DNA of 64,000 bases from Gammaproteobacteria bacterium (GCA_018830325.1 JAHJSQ010000036.1:62001-126000), one strand, 5' to 3'; numbered from the stretch's first letter, positions 1 to 8,587 are shown. Notes: generated by a model not told the origin, from the sequence alone. Program-made: numbers and translations.

Positions 1-276
1 TAGTCCAAGCGCGACGTCAAACTCCCATTTATCAGGCATGTAATACCAATTAAATGTCTCAAGTTGAGAATACAGTTCACCTTTGCCAGCAGCCTGCGGA
101 GGAGCATACCATCCTAATCCAGTTGTCAAACATTTCCAGTATTCAATCGTCGGTAAAGAACGAAAATCCGCACCCACATCAACACCCATCGAATATTTCC
201 ACTTTTCAGCTATGATCTTGGGCGAATATGTTGCAATTCGCTGAACATCAGACTTGCCAGTCAATGGGCTAAACAC
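1..276 (-). CDS. SAM-dependent methyltransferase, N-terminal part (runs off the left edge)
   Basis: An open frame of 92 codons starts at a GTG (274-276) that has an AGGAG ribosome site six bases upstream, and continues past base 1 without a stop. The N-terminus holds a short polar segment followed by WYAPPQAAGKGELYSQL and WYYMPDKWEFDVAL. This resembles the start of a group of class I methyltransferases in which a WYY..DKWE motif precedes the SAM-binding fold. The SAM-binding domain itself is outside the window, so the family call is inference. It is the most downstream visible gene of the polysaccharide cluster and probably methylates a sugar or lipid intermediate. Confidence 0.5.
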   Translation of the reverse strand, partial: MFSPLTGKSDVQRIATYSPKIIAEKWKYSMGVDVGADFRSLPTIEYWKCLTTGLGWYAPPQAAGKGELYSQLETFNWYYMPDKWEFDVALGL

Positions 277-349
277 ATCAATCTCCTAATTCATTTCAAA
301 GTAATTGACAAACGCAAAACTACAACGAGATTGACTTTGATTTCTTTCA

Positions 350-1294
350 TCAAGCAAACCCTCGTTTTATACGGCGATAGACACCACCGACTATACTTCG
401 CGGTAACCGCATCATAGAATGCGGCCAACGCAGATTGAGACCACCAAAAGTATGATCGAATACATACCGATCGGCTTCGATATCCTGTCCAACAGAATTA
501 ATATGGCGTATCTCGCCCAACGCCCTAACCGGCAATCCTGCGAGGGGACTATCTGGGTCGGCCGTATGTGTCGAATCCGCACCAAAACCGATATTACTGA
601 CCAAGTTGACATTGGGTGTGACCGTCAGACCTCCGTGATACCAGACGCTCGCCGTCCACGGATAAGCCCATGAATCAATCTGACCGGCACGTACTCGCTC
701 AAAAATTGCGCTCCAATAACGTTGCTCTACTGGATCTGGCATTTTATGCTGCCAATCCTCAGACCTTTTCCAATCAATCCAGAAGGGGAGTTCTCCCTGG
801 TAGTGCTGCCAAGCGCGCCGCCATGTAGCCCAACCCCAGCAGTGGTTATATTTGGAGAAATAATAAGATGCTTCGCCCCGCTTGCGCCCGTTCTGGAAAT
901 TGTTGCCGGTAATCACCCAGACACGTTCGTCGTCGGCATAACGCTCAAGCAGCATGTCACAGAAACGAAAGAAATCCGGGTGTGCGACACAGTCGTCTTC
1001 CAGTACAATGGCGCGCTCAACCTGCCCAAAGACCCAATCCAGACCACTGCTCACGCGTCGCTTCAGGCCGAAATTACTGTCTGCATAATTGCGATAAACC
1101 TCACAAGGCCAATCTACCAGTTCGACGATCTCTCGTACCGCTGCGCATCGCGCCGCGTCGGTCGGATGCGCTGGGCGTGGGCCATCGGCGATGATGAAAA
1201 GTTGCGGCGGGCGCTGCTCGCGCAGCACGGCGAAGGTTTTTTCAGTGTGCTGCGGGCGGTTGAAGACGATGTAGGCTATGGGGGTTTCGGTCAT
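350..1294 (-). CDS. GT-A type glycosyltransferase (HlpA-like)
   Basis: 314 residues. The N-terminus (PIAYIVFNRP) is the first beta strand of a nucleotide-sugar fold. An acidic LEDDC motif near residues 98-102 is the likely metal/nucleotide-sugar DxD-type site. YNHCWGWATWRRAW and AYPWTASVW are typical of proteins labelled hemolytic protein HlpA-like, which are family-2-like glycosyltransferases. It probably transfers a sugar during capsule or O-polysaccharide assembly in the cytoplasm. Its start overlaps the stop of the upstream asparagine-synthetase-like gene by four bases (ATGA), which implies translational coupling. Donor and acceptor cannot be read from sequence. Confidence 0.7.
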   Translation of the reverse strand: MTETPIAYIVFNRPQHTEKTFAVLREQRPPQLFIIADGPRPAHPTDAARCAAVREIVELVDWPCEVYRNYADSNFGLKRRVSSGLDWVFGQVERAIVLEDDCVAHPDFFRFCDMLLERYADDERVWVITGNNFQNGRKRGEASYYFSKYNHCWGWATWRRAWQHYQGELPFWIDWKRSEDWQHKMPDPVEQRYWSAIFERVRAGQIDSWAYPWTASVWYHGGLTVTPNVNLVSNIGFGADSTHTADPDSPLAGLPVRALGEIRHINSVGQDIEADRYVFDHTFGGLNLRWPHSMMRLPRSIVGGVYRRIKRGFA

Positions 1295-2706
1295 GAACTT
1301 TCCACTTGATGCTCAATAATAGACTGGAGTGGTTTTAGGCACAAGTAAGCGCAATAAGCTTTCAACGTATCAGGGCAAAGGTTAAACCTTCTGAGCACTC
1401 CACCGATTTTTGGAATGTCACAGACAGCAAGATGCCATTCCCGAATCAGGTTTAGCCTGGCGGTTTGGTTAACCCAATCGACGTAATCAGGATCCACCAC
1501 GTTTCCGAGCAATTGGCAATTAAGCGGGGTTAGCGGAACCTGCTTTATTGCTTGAAAATTCAAATTGTTTCTCCTTGAACTCTTCAGCCCTTGACTCTCA
1601 AGATCAAGACCAACCTTGGCGAAAAAGTCGCCTTGCCATCGACGGTTGGCTCTACGCTCTGGCGGAAGGTTGAGCATCGCCATAGCGATGTCGATATCGA
1701 GATAAGGAGTCCAGGGTTCAAAATTAAATAGTCGAGGTACACGCATCAAGTAGGAGATCAACATAATCTTCAGCCGCACTGTTGTGACAACCTGAAACCG
1801 ATGATCCTTCAGCCGCGCATAATGCTTTTCCCAGAAGAGCTCCCGCATTTCATGTTGTACCGGGATTCGCATTCGATTTGGATCGGCACGCAATCCATGT
1901 GTGTAGCCCAACTCGGACAGACAAGTATGGTTATTAATCTGATATGGAGGGATACTCCCCGCCCAAACATCACCGAAAATACCACTCAAAAACGCCTGCT
2001 TACCTGGCAGTCGTTCCCGAATCTTGTTGTAAAACTCGAAGTGATACATACCATGAGCATGCGTTGATACCCCAAATTCAGCATGCCAGTCATCAAAATA
2101 GCGATGATATTCGCCGAGCTTAATCTGTTCCCAGCGTAAATCAAACACTTTAGCAAGTGTTATCGCGTGTACCACTTCCGTTGAATGGCTTTGATCATCC
2201 GAGATTCCATAGGTGAAGGCACGTACACGCGAAGGATCCCGCAAACACCAAAGAAGCAGACGTGAGTCAAAACCGCCGCTTAGCGGAAGTACAATCTCCT
2301 GATTGCTTGGTAATGAAGCTTCCCAAGATTGGACCCGTTCACGAATCAGTTCGATGACATCCGACTCCGATAAGCGGTAGTCGGTATATTGATCAAATGG
2401 ATCAGTGAGCTCTTCGATCTCAAGATCACCAGTTTCCACCCGCCACATGCGGCTCGAAGGACGCATGAATTGAATGTTCTTGAGAGGTGTTTGACCGAAA
2501 ACGCTGTAACCGAAATCTAGAAAGTTATAGAGCCCCTCAGGATGGAACTCAGGTGCTTTTGAAACACCCATGAGCGATTGGATTTTTGCACTGGCCAGCG
2601 TATTTTCAAAATCATAGAAAACAGGCATTGAAGCGAGCCAATCGGTTTCAAAAAGCACACACTTTTTTTGTGGAATACTTTTAGAATAATCTGATGTAGC
2701 AGTCAT
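1291..2706 (-). CDS. Asparagine synthetase-like amidotransferase domain protein lacking the glutaminase domain
   Basis: 471 residues. A PP-loop SGGFDS (143-148) binds ATP, as in the C-terminal synthetase domain of AsnB. The mature N-terminal cysteine nucleophile of the glutaminase domain is absent: the protein begins MTATSDYSK and residues 1-110 do not show a class II glutaminase. Such stand-alone synthetase domains occur in polysaccharide and secondary-metabolite clusters, where they may amidate a carboxylated sugar or form another amide using free ammonia. It overlaps both neighbours by four bases (1291-1294 and 2703-2706), so it is in one transcription unit with a glycosyltransferase and a CapA-like protein. 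The substrate is unknown. Confidence 0.7.
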   Translation of the reverse strand: MTATSDYSKSIPQKKCVLFETDWLASMPVFYDFENTLASAKIQSLMGVSKAPEFHPEGLYNFLDFGYSVFGQTPLKNIQFMRPSSRMWRVETGDLEIEELTDPFDQYTDYRLSESDVIELIRERVQSWEASLPSNQEIVLPLSGGFDSRLLLWCLRDPSRVRAFTYGISDDQSHSTEVVHAITLAKVFDLRWEQIKLGEYHRYFDDWHAEFGVSTHAHGMYHFEFYNKIRERLPGKQAFLSGIFGDVWAGSIPPYQINNHTCLSELGYTHGLRADPNRMRIPVQHEMRELFWEKHYARLKDHRFQVVTTVRLKIMLISYLMRVPRLFNFEPWTPYLDIDIAMAMLNLPPERRANRRWQGDFFAKVGLDLESQGLKSSRRNNLNFQAIKQVPLTPLNCQLLGNVVDPDYVDWVNQTARLNLIREWHLAVCDIPKIGGVLRRFNLCPDTLKAYCAYLCLKPLQSIIEHQVESS

Positions 2707-3944
2707 TTTGAAACCAGCATCTCATCAACAATTCGTGCTGTTTTTTCGGTCCGGCAATCTTCAAGTTCACCACTAAGCACGCCTAGGGCTGTCGAGATGG
2801 CATCATTGTGACTATCGCATGCGAACAAGTGATACCAAAGAAGGTATCGGCTCTGAAGTGGATTCGACACACTTGATTGTTGTCTTGGCACTGCTCTTTT
2901 AATGCAGCCTAAAGAGTGACGTAAGCTGCTAATAGCGTTCTTAGGAAAAGAATTACGAAAACCCAACCACCGTGAATAAAACTCGTGATACATACGGATG
3001 GATGCTTCCTGCCATATGCCTTCAAGCAAAAATGAGTTTGCTAAAGGTTGATTACATTTCTTCAAATATTCAAGATGCTGTTTCTGTTCAGTTTGATCTG
3101 AATCCCTAACGCGGATAGTCACCCCAAGATCATCAATCAGTGTGGTCTTCGGCTGCATTTCAATTTTACCATTTATAAAAGACAATTGCGGAGCGAAAGA
3201 CCACAAACCCTGCGGATGCCAGTGCCATTTCTCGGGGTCAACGCAGAAATTACCAAGTCCGTATAAAATCAAGCCTTCGTTGTACTTCTCCCACCCTTGA
3301 GGCACATGGGCATGATGCCCATGAACTATATCTGCGCCAGCATCAATTAATGAACGCCAAGTCCGCTGTCTCTTAGGAGACGGCCAAGGAAGCATCTCTG
3401 CTGCCGCATGTACTGACGCGATCACAAAATCGGCTTCTACTTTTAATTTTTTTATTTGTTCATATATGGTTGCATCAAAAGCAGCCACGCCGGCACGATG
3501 GTTAGACGCTATGCCAAATTGAGTTTCACATCGCGCAAGGAAACCAATGCGGGTATTATTTAACTGAAGAATCACCGGCGATTCAGCTTCTAGCTTGGAT
3601 TTTCCAGCGCCGATACCTAACCAGCCATCACTTCTGATTTTTTGGCAACTTGCTTCTAATCCTGTAGCGCCAAAATCCATAAAATGATTATTTGCTAGAA
3701 TTGCAATACCCTTGTGTTTATTGATTGGTAACTCAAAACATCTTAGCGATGGACCTGCTTTATGAGTTGCTAAATATTTAGAAAAATCACCCTCCAAAAC
3801 AGGGCCTTCTAAATTAAATATTAATTGAGATTCAAAACCTAGTTGTTCAACTTTTCTGACGCCAGGCGCCCAATCTCCAGCAAGAACGATTGTATTTGGA
3901 GGCATATCGTCTATTTTACGGCTAAAAATTACTTTCGAATTCAT
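2703..3944 (-). CDS. CapA/PgsA family metallophosphoesterase-like protein
   Basis: 413 residues. The order of conserved blocks is that of the bacterial capsule-synthesis protein CapA family: GDW (23-25), NLEGP (44-48), NNHFMD (85-90), a histidine in ASVHAAAEM (about 176-184) and GHHAHVPQG (209-217). These residues form the metal site in the calcineurin-like fold. CapA was named for poly-gamma-glutamate capsule work, but many members lie in polysaccharide clusters with unclear roles. No signal peptide or membrane anchor is visible, so it may be cytoplasmic. The C-terminal 130 residues do not resemble the core family. It overlaps the neighbouring genes by four bases at each end. Confidence 0.72.
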   Translation of the reverse strand: MNSKVIFSRKIDDMPPNTIVLAGDWAPGVRKVEQLGFESQLIFNLEGPVLEGDFSKYLATHKAGPSLRCFELPINKHKGIAILANNHFMDFGATGLEASCQKIRSDGWLGIGAGKSKLEAESPVILQLNNTRIGFLARCETQFGIASNHRAGVAAFDATIYEQIKKLKVEADFVIASVHAAAEMLPWPSPKRQRTWRSLIDAGADIVHGHHAHVPQGWEKYNEGLILYGLGNFCVDPEKWHWHPQGLWSFAPQLSFINGKIEMQPKTTLIDDLGVTIRVRDSDQTEQKQHLEYLKKCNQPLANSFLLEGIWQEASIRMYHEFYSRWLGFRNSFPKNAISSLRHSLGCIKRAVPRQQSSVSNPLQSRYLLWYHLFACDSHNDAISTALGVLSGELEDCRTEKTARIVDEMLVSK

Positions 3945-4618
3945 CTTTCAATCTTAAAATCTACAATCAAAGATGTATATGACATATTCAGCTCACTAAA
4001 CTGATATCGCAACTCACTGGGAGTAGATTCGATCATTTTTTTATATTCATCTTCATTTGAGGTAAACCTCCCTCGGTAGTTTCTAAATGATCGTGCAATA
4101 TATCCACAAGACCAATCTTCTTCCTTGTACCTAAACAATCCATCATGATCGAAATATTCAACAGGAATCAACTTGTAACCGGTTTTTTCAGAGATGTTAC
4201 GCATTTTATAAACTGAGTAGAATTCCTTATGGTCATCTGCACCTGGTTCCAGACCGCCTGGTCTTGTTAGATCTCGTACATAAATAGAAGGATGCAACGC
4301 ATCTGGAACGGCTATGCGAATGCAGGCATCATTCCTTAAAAATTCTCGAATACCAATCATGAACCCGATAAATTCTTCTTCAGTTATGTGCTCAACTACA
4401 TGCTCAGCCAGAATAGCTTTAATTGAACCTAGTGGAAAGACACCTGAAAAAGTATTTGGCTTTGTGATATCAAGTTGTTTTTTTTCTGCCGATATCCAGC
4501 CGGGATAAGATGTTCCGCCTGCCCCTACGTTCAAGAGCAAAGGTTTATTGCCCCTTAAATTGTTTCTAACTGATAACCGAAATTTCACCTTAGAAAAAAT
4601 ATCAAACTGGCTTAGCAT
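3941..4618 (-). CDS. Class I SAM-dependent methyltransferase-like protein
   Basis: 225 residues from an ATG at 4618. This start is preferred because AAGGTG lies six bases upstream; an in-frame GTG at 4627 would overlap that site. LLNVGAGG (28-35) is the SAM-binding glycine loop and ILAEHVVEHI (about 68-77) is the usual motif after strand 4. ..IAVPDALHP is typical of small methyltransferase-11-like proteins in LPS clusters. It overlaps the end of the FkbM gene by 17 bases and the start of the CapA-like gene by four. A sugar or glycan methylation role is inferred from context. Confidence 0.65.
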   Translation of the reverse strand: MLSQFDIFSKVKFRLSVRNNLRGNKPLLLNVGAGGTSYPGWISAEKKQLDITKPNTFSGVFPLGSIKAILAEHVVEHITEEEFIGFMIGIREFLRNDACIRIAVPDALHPSIYVRDLTRPGGLEPGADDHKEFYSVYKMRNISEKTGYKLIPVEYFDHDGLFRYKEEDWSCGYIARSFRNYRGRFTSNEDEYKKMIESTPSELRYQFSELNMSYTSLIVDFKIER

Positions 4619-5399
4619 AAAAATCACCTTGCTGAATCCTTAACATGGTACTTCGGTCAAGCTTTTTATGATCTATATCAAATATTAAATAATCCCGACT
4701 TGTCAGATAATCGAAAACAGCAGCTTTTTCTTCGTCAGTATTAAAAAGAACTGGCGCATGTTCGAATAAAACCATGTCAACTTTTTTAGATACAAGATAT
4801 TCATCAAATCCCTGAAGCACATCCAATTCACCTCCCTCAACATCAATCTTAAGAAACGAAATTCTATCAATCAGTTTCTCCCGACAAAAACTATCAAGCC
4901 TCACCATAGGTACTTGTCTAATATCCACGACTTTCGTTATGTGTTTGCTCTTTATGCCATGATGCCCAAATGAATCTCTGATAAAGAAGTCAGTTGCTCC
5001 GTCATAGGCACCGACAGCAAAAGGTACTATCTCGATATTTTTAATATCATTAAGCTGAATATTTTTTTGAAGGAAATTTATATTTAATTGCTCTGGCTCG
5101 AAAGAATAAACAATATGCGATTTACGGGACAGCCAACAACTAACAATACCAATATTCGCTCCAATATCAATCACAACTTCCATCGGCGGCAAAACATCCT
5201 GCAATGCATTCATCCACTGTGCGGCATCACATGAAGTATTTGATCTTATTATATCGATAAGTTTTTCTGGGTGAACATACGTACTAACGCCGAACTCCGT
5301 TCTATAAATAAATCGAACCTTAGATTGTCGATAAATGGATTCTATTTTTTTTTCGCAGAACCGATTCAATCTTCGAAATAGTTTTCTAAATATGTGCAT
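4602..5399 (-). CDS. FkbM family methyltransferase
   Basis: 265 residues. VVIDIGANIGIVSCW (76-90) is the SAM-binding loop, SFEPE follows strand 2, and FLKIDVEGGELDVLQGF is the signature of FkbM-family O-methyltransferases. A basic, aromatic N-terminus may associate with the membrane face but no transmembrane segment is seen. In polysaccharide clusters these enzymes typically O-methylate a sugar. The A+T content in this gene and its two downstream neighbours looks higher than in the housekeeping genes further right, consistent with lateral acquisition of the cluster. Confidence 0.8.
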   Translation of the reverse strand: MHIFRKLFRRLNRFCEKKIESIYRQSKVRFIYRTEFGVSTYVHPEKLIDIIRSNTSCDAAQWMNALQDVLPPMEVVIDIGANIGIVSCWLSRKSHIVYSFEPEQLNINFLQKNIQLNDIKNIEIVPFAVGAYDGATDFFIRDSFGHHGIKSKHITKVVDIRQVPMVRLDSFCREKLIDRISFLKIDVEGGELDVLQGFDEYLVSKKVDMVLFEHAPVLFNTDEEKAAVFDYLTSRDYLIFDIDHKKLDRSTMLRIQQGDFYAKPV

Positions 5400-5415
5400 A
5401 TATTTTATTTTACCC

Positions 5416-6795
5416 TTATTTTTTATACGTTCTTGCAGCCCTGTTCAAAATGCGAGTCAGATCATTAAAGTAACTTGCATACCAATGTATAGGGCTTAAT
5501 GACCGCAATAACATTAAAGAGGAAATCCTTGTTTTCTTGAAAAAGCCCGGCGCGATAAGCGTTGCTGTTAATGTGCTAAAAAGCGTGGCCCATGCGGCAC
5601 CACTCCCACCATACTGCGGAATAAGAAGAAAATTCCCGGTCACATTCACAAGCATTGATACACCAATATACAAAAAGCCAAGTTTTTGAAGGTTTTCTGT
5701 AATCAACCATTTGCCTCTTGCGGTCCCCATGGCAACCAAAACAGCATTCCAAATGTAAATAGACAAAATTTGTGCTGAATCCGAATATGCATCACCAAAC
5801 AAGAACAGGATAATTAAGTCGGACAAAATCCATAAAGGAATTGCACAGGTAGCAGTAATAGCAACAACGAAGTCATATAAGCGTTGAAGTCGCTGGATGT
5901 ATTGCACTTCACTGCGCTTTTTGGCTTCCAGAATAGCCGGAAATACTGATCCAACAATCGACATTGGCACGAAATACCACACCTCGCTGATTCGCACGGC
6001 GGCACTATAAATGCCGACGGCTTCATCGCCAATCATCTGCCCCAGCATGATCTGATCGATCTTCATATAAATCATCACAGCGATGCTGGACAAAAACAGC
6101 GGCCAGCTATCGGCAAGCAACGATTTGGCCCGACTCATTCTGGCTTGTAGCAGCCTTAGACCGGGGCCTCGCAACCCCAGCACAATCAGCAGAGACAAAG
6201 CCACGATCAGCGCTTGAGTCGTCATCACCCAAGCAAACGCAATCAACGGCGCGTTATTCATGATCAGCGCCACATTGATGCCGGTAAAAATCAGGAATAC
6301 GCCATTTTGTACCCAGACCGTGTATTTGGACTGAACCTGAGATTCGAACCAGTACATAGCCACATCAGACGCCTTAAATAGCATCGTGGCGCCGAGGATG
6401 GCTACAAGGGTTTTAGAAAGTTGATCATCGGCGCGCATCCAGAAGATCGCCGCAATAATAAATCCATAGGCCAACAATCCGCCAACGAACTGCAAGACCG
6501 CTGCCGTGCCCAGCGTTTCATCCCTGCATTGCGGATCACGCACCAGATCTCTGACCACGATACTTTGCAGGCCTAGCACGGAAATGGCACTGAATAGCCC
6601 CACAAAAGCCGTGGCAAAGTTCAGCAGGCCAAATTGCTTCGGGCCGAGATAACGCGCAATCCAAACGCCAACGAAGACCCCGACACCCATGCGCAGGATT
6701 TTGTCGAAAAACAACCAGCCGATGTTATCGATAATCTTGATTAAGTTCGGCCGATGCGCGATGCGGCGATGAATGAAATGGGGTATCAGTTTCAA
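5416..6795 (-). CDS. Wzx-type oligosaccharide flippase (MATE/MOP superfamily)
   Basis: 459 residues with about twelve to fourteen hydrophobic segments and the early motif ARYLGPKQFGLLNFATAF that marks polysaccharide-synthesis flippases. ADSWPLFLSS and MLGQMIGDEAVGIYSAA are further family blocks. It should move undecaprenyl-linked repeat units across the inner membrane. A flippase implies a Wzy-dependent pathway, yet the same cluster carries an ABC-exporter permease (10803-11651); no Wzy polymerase is visible. It is the most upstream gene of the tightly packed 1-6.8 kb unit, separated by 16 bases from the FkbM gene. Confidence 0.85.
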   Translation of the reverse strand: MKLIPHFIHRRIAHRPNLIKIIDNIGWLFFDKILRMGVGVFVGVWIARYLGPKQFGLLNFATAFVGLFSAISVLGLQSIVVRDLVRDPQCRDETLGTAAVLQFVGGLLAYGFIIAAIFWMRADDQLSKTLVAILGATMLFKASDVAMYWFESQVQSKYTVWVQNGVFLIFTGINVALIMNNAPLIAFAWVMTTQALIVALSLLIVLGLRGPGLRLLQARMSRAKSLLADSWPLFLSSIAVMIYMKIDQIMLGQMIGDEAVGIYSAAVRISEVWYFVPMSIVGSVFPAILEAKKRSEVQYIQRLQRLYDFVVAITATCAIPLWILSDLIILFLFGDAYSDSAQILSIYIWNAVLVAMGTARGKWLITENLQKLGFLYIGVSMLVNVTGNFLLIPQYGGSGAAWATLFSTLTATLIAPGFFKKTRISSLMLLRSLSPIHWYASYFNDLTRILNRAARTYKK

Positions 6796-6888
6796 AATGG
6801 AATCGGGGGCCGGTTTTTTCTGCTTTCCAAGCTCAACAGGTACTTCAAATCAGCTTCGGTATTTTTTGGCTCAGTTGCTTTTGTCTTA

Positions 6889-7024
6889 TTATTCAAGTAG
6901 AACTCCCACGCTTTCGACTATAAAGATCCGCTCGACCCAGTGTTCCAGTTGTTCGGTGTCGGCTTGCTCGATTTTGAGCTGCACCGAGGCAGGTAAATCG
7001 CCGTATTTTAAACAAATTTGTTTA
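6889..7024 (-). pseudogene. Remnant of a DUF4351-type C-terminal domain
   Basis: The minus-strand reading YGDLPASVQLKIEQADTEQL, followed by EHWVERIF, resembles the DUF4351 helical tail found at the C-terminus of Rpn/PD-(D/E)XK transposase-like nucleases. Only about 40 codons remain. The upstream side (7031-7139) is a palindromic repeat, so the rest of the gene has been lost or displaced. Function is presumably gone. Recognition rests on a short motif, so the call is moderate. Confidence 0.45.
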
Positions 7025-7030
7025 CTTATT

Positions 7031-7139
7031 CTGGTTCCCACTGCTCGCCGTGGGAACCTATACCTTGGCATCGGCGCAAAAGTCGGCATGTATTCCTAAT
7101 TTATGCCCTTTCGGGTATGCAGGAGAGTGGGAACGAGGT
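7031..7139. repeat. Interspersed palindromic repeat A, copy 1
   Basis: The element opens with ggttccca and tgggaacc arms, has a second hairpin around atgccctttcgggtat, and ends in gggaacgagg. A second copy is at 7690-7779, and its first hairpin and terminal box match. A fragment is at 14811-14830. The arrangement of two or three small hairpins resembles REP/BIME-like units. Confidence 0.75.
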
Positions 7140-7370
7140 AACTTGTCGTCAAAACGCGGCAAATAAATCGTATTTCCATACCCTGTTACTTCAGCGCTTT
7201 AGCCAAAGTTAAACAGCGATGAATTGATCTGTGCCAATGCGTATTTCAGTTTCAGTTTTCATACCATTTCTACATTTAAGCCAAGGCATTTTCGGTAACA
7301 GCACCAATGTATCATCAACCTTTTAGAATCGATCATCCGTTGTCACAAAGATGTCTTATAGTGTGAAGCA

Positions 7371-7655
7371 TCATGCCGCAGCCGTTGTGGTTGGAGGATA
7401 GTGCTCGATCGTGTTCCGATAAAGATCGATAACTGGAAAACACAGCTCATAATCTCCCCAAATTAATTCGCCGTATTCCACTCTAAAATCCGCAAAATGG
7501 CTCGGCTCCAAATAGGCGCGAATATCGGGGTGATGCGAGCGAGAAAGAAATGACTTGAAGTCGATTTCTTGACTGGTGTTATCGTCAAAAATGAGCCGAA
7601 TACGATATTCTCCGGTTTGCGTTGCGGAGATTATATTAATGGGGGTGTCTTTCAT
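7371..7655 (-). CDS. DUF2442 domain protein
   Basis: 94 residues. The layout (about 20 residues of strand-rich N-terminus with RLIFDDNTSQEIDF, then YGELIWGDYELCFPVIDLY) matches DUF2442, a small family usually encoded next to DUF4160 proteins and thought to belong to toxin-antitoxin-like pairs. Here the DUF4160 gene lies just upstream with 21 bases between the two, as expected for a pair. Its partner has an altered C-terminus, so the module may be inactive. The biochemical function of the family is not established. Confidence 0.75.
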   Translation of the reverse strand: MKDTPINIISATQTGEYRIRLIFDDNTSQEIDFKSFLSRSHHPDIRAYLEPSHFADFRVEYGELIWGDYELCFPVIDLYRNTIEHYPPTTTAAA

Positions 7656-7676
7656 TTGAGTCTCCGAGTGATACGT

Positions 7677-7988
7677 TCAGAGGTATATTCTGGTTCCCAC
7701 GGTCCTCCGTGGGAACCCATACCTTGGCTGCCGAGGCAAGATCGGTATGCATTCCCACGCTGGAGCGTTGGGAACGAGGAAATGCTCCTGAAAAAATCGC
7801 ATTTCATTAGGTTCAAGTGGTGCGCGTCCAGTAACAGCGGTATAGCTGATTTCGTGAACAAGGCCATTGATCAATACGATTTCCGCTCTTGATTCGCGTC
7901 CCTGACATTTGCCGTGAACATGGATAGTTTCATGCTCGTTTGCATAAAACATCACGATTAATCCGAAATACTCGTATAGTTTTGGCAT
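7677..7988 (-). CDS. DUF4160 domain protein with a repeat-encoded C-terminus
   Basis: 103 residues. MPKLYEYFGLIVMFYANEH followed by HVHGKCQGRESRAEI is the DUF4160 signature. From about residue 74 onward the reading frame runs through palindromic repeat A2 (7690-7779), so the last 30 residues (for example PRYGFPRRTVGTRIYL) are encoded by the repeat and not by the family domain. The protein has therefore lost or exchanged the end of its domain. It is followed by the DUF2442 gene. Whether the chimera is still active is unknown. Confidence 0.7.
   Translation of the reverse strand: MPKLYEYFGLIVMFYANEHETIHVHGKCQGRESRAEIVLINGLVHEISYTAVTGRAPLEPNEMRFFQEHFLVPNAPAWECIPILPRQPRYGFPRRTVGTRIYL
7690..7779. 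repeat. Interspersed palindromic repeat A, copy 2 (inside a coding frame)
   Basis: Opens with ctggttcccac and gtgggaaccc arms and ends ggaacgagg, like copy 1 at 7031. It lies within the open frame of the DUF4160 protein and supplies its C-terminus and stop region. Confidence 0.8.
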
Positions 7989-8148
7989 GGTTTTGGTGAA
8001 ATGTTTATTTTAGCCATATTGCTCATTCCGGGAATAGCGCCGAGAGGGTTGGTGCATAAAATGCACCCTACCTGGCTAAGAAAAAAATGGATTGAGTATG
8101 CGCAAACGGCCATTAATCAATTGCCCGTTTTGCATGCCTTCAGCAAGC
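7974..8148. repeat. Duplicated segment D, left copy
   Basis: The blocks 7974-8011 and 8084-8148 are nearly identical to 8700-8738 and 8753-8812. The shared text includes ctcgtatagttttggcatgg and gcgcaaacggccattaatca. The left copy is longer because it contains a palindrome (8047-8077). The duplicated segment includes the first codons of the DUF4160 gene. The two copies flank the RelE/Phd gene pair. Confidence 0.8.
8047..8077. repeat. Short palindromic repeat B, copy 1
   Basis: ggttggtgcataaaatgcac followed by cctacctggct. A near-identical unit at 9776-9805 interrupts an ABC-transporter gene fragment. Here it interrupts duplicated segment D relative to its partner at 8700. Confidence 0.75.
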
Positions 8149-8163
8149 AGGATTCGGACTAAG

Positions 8164-8421
8164 CTATCGGTAAACATTTTTCCGGTGACCTATTTTTATT
8201 ACTTCGACTGTCAGCACGGCATTTAACACGGTGTAAATGATGCGGTAGTCGCCAGTCCTGATTCGGTAAGTATGGTCTGAGCCGACCAGCTTTTTGCAGC
8301 CTGTCGGGTAGGGATCGTCGGCAAGTGCGCGGATTTTCTTGATAGCGGCATTGGCTACGGATTTTGAGAGTCGGGCCAATTCTTTTTGCGCGTTTGGCTT
8401 TATTTTAAGCGCGTAACTCAT
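8164..8421 (-). CDS. RelE/ParE family toxin
   Basis: 85 residues. The N-terminal YALKIKPNAQKELARL and the central YRIRTGDYRIIYTV are characteristic of the RelE/ParE fold, and the short basic tail IGHRKNVYR is the usual C-terminus carrying active-site residues. Members cleave ribosome-bound mRNA (RelE) or inhibit gyrase (ParE); the subtype cannot be fixed from sequence, although the KxxR/Y tail favours RelE. It overlaps the end of the antitoxin gene by 17 bases. The gene is intact. Confidence 0.88.
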   Translation of the reverse strand: MSYALKIKPNAQKELARLSKSVANAAIKKIRALADDPYPTGCKKLVGSDHTYRIRTGDYRIIYTVLNAVLTVEVIKIGHRKNVYR

Positions 8422-8587
8422 GCTCTATCTCTTTCACCGCCTCTTCAAAAGGTATGGCTTCTTCGTCCTTTCGCTCTGCCACTGCGGCTAAATCTTCTAA
8501 ATCCTCCAACAGCTCTTCATAATCCTCCAATGACAATATGACGCTTATTTTGTTGCCGTTGGTGTCAGTAATGAATTGTGGTTGCAT
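8405..8587 (-). CDS. Phd/YefM-like antitoxin
   Basis: About 60 residues from the ATG at 8587. GAGGAG (8597-8602) lies nine bases upstream of it, while an ATG at 8593 would be only three bases away. MQPQFITDTNGNKISVIL and SLEDYEELLEDLEDL match the N-terminal DNA-binding part of Phd/YefM antitoxins, and the acidic C-terminus would wrap the toxin. It precedes and overlaps relE, the normal order, and should repress its own promoter in the 8588-8700 interval. Confidence 0.82.
   Translation of the reverse strand: MQPQFITDTNGNKISVILSLEDYEELLEDLEDLAAVAERKDEEAIPFEEAVKEIEHELRA

Larger units (their letters stand above)
6796..7370. other. Gene-poor decayed stretch between the flippase and the DUF2442 gene
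   Basis: Contains the DUF4351 remnant and palindromic repeat A1. The remaining sequence, 7140-7370, is A+T-rich and shows no coding frame or RNA signature I could recognise. Confidence 0.5.

Noticed and set aside
722..1309. Long plus-strand open frame opposite the glycosyltransferase gene
   Set aside because: It is the antisense of a gene with clear family motifs, has no recognisable domain and no ribosome site.
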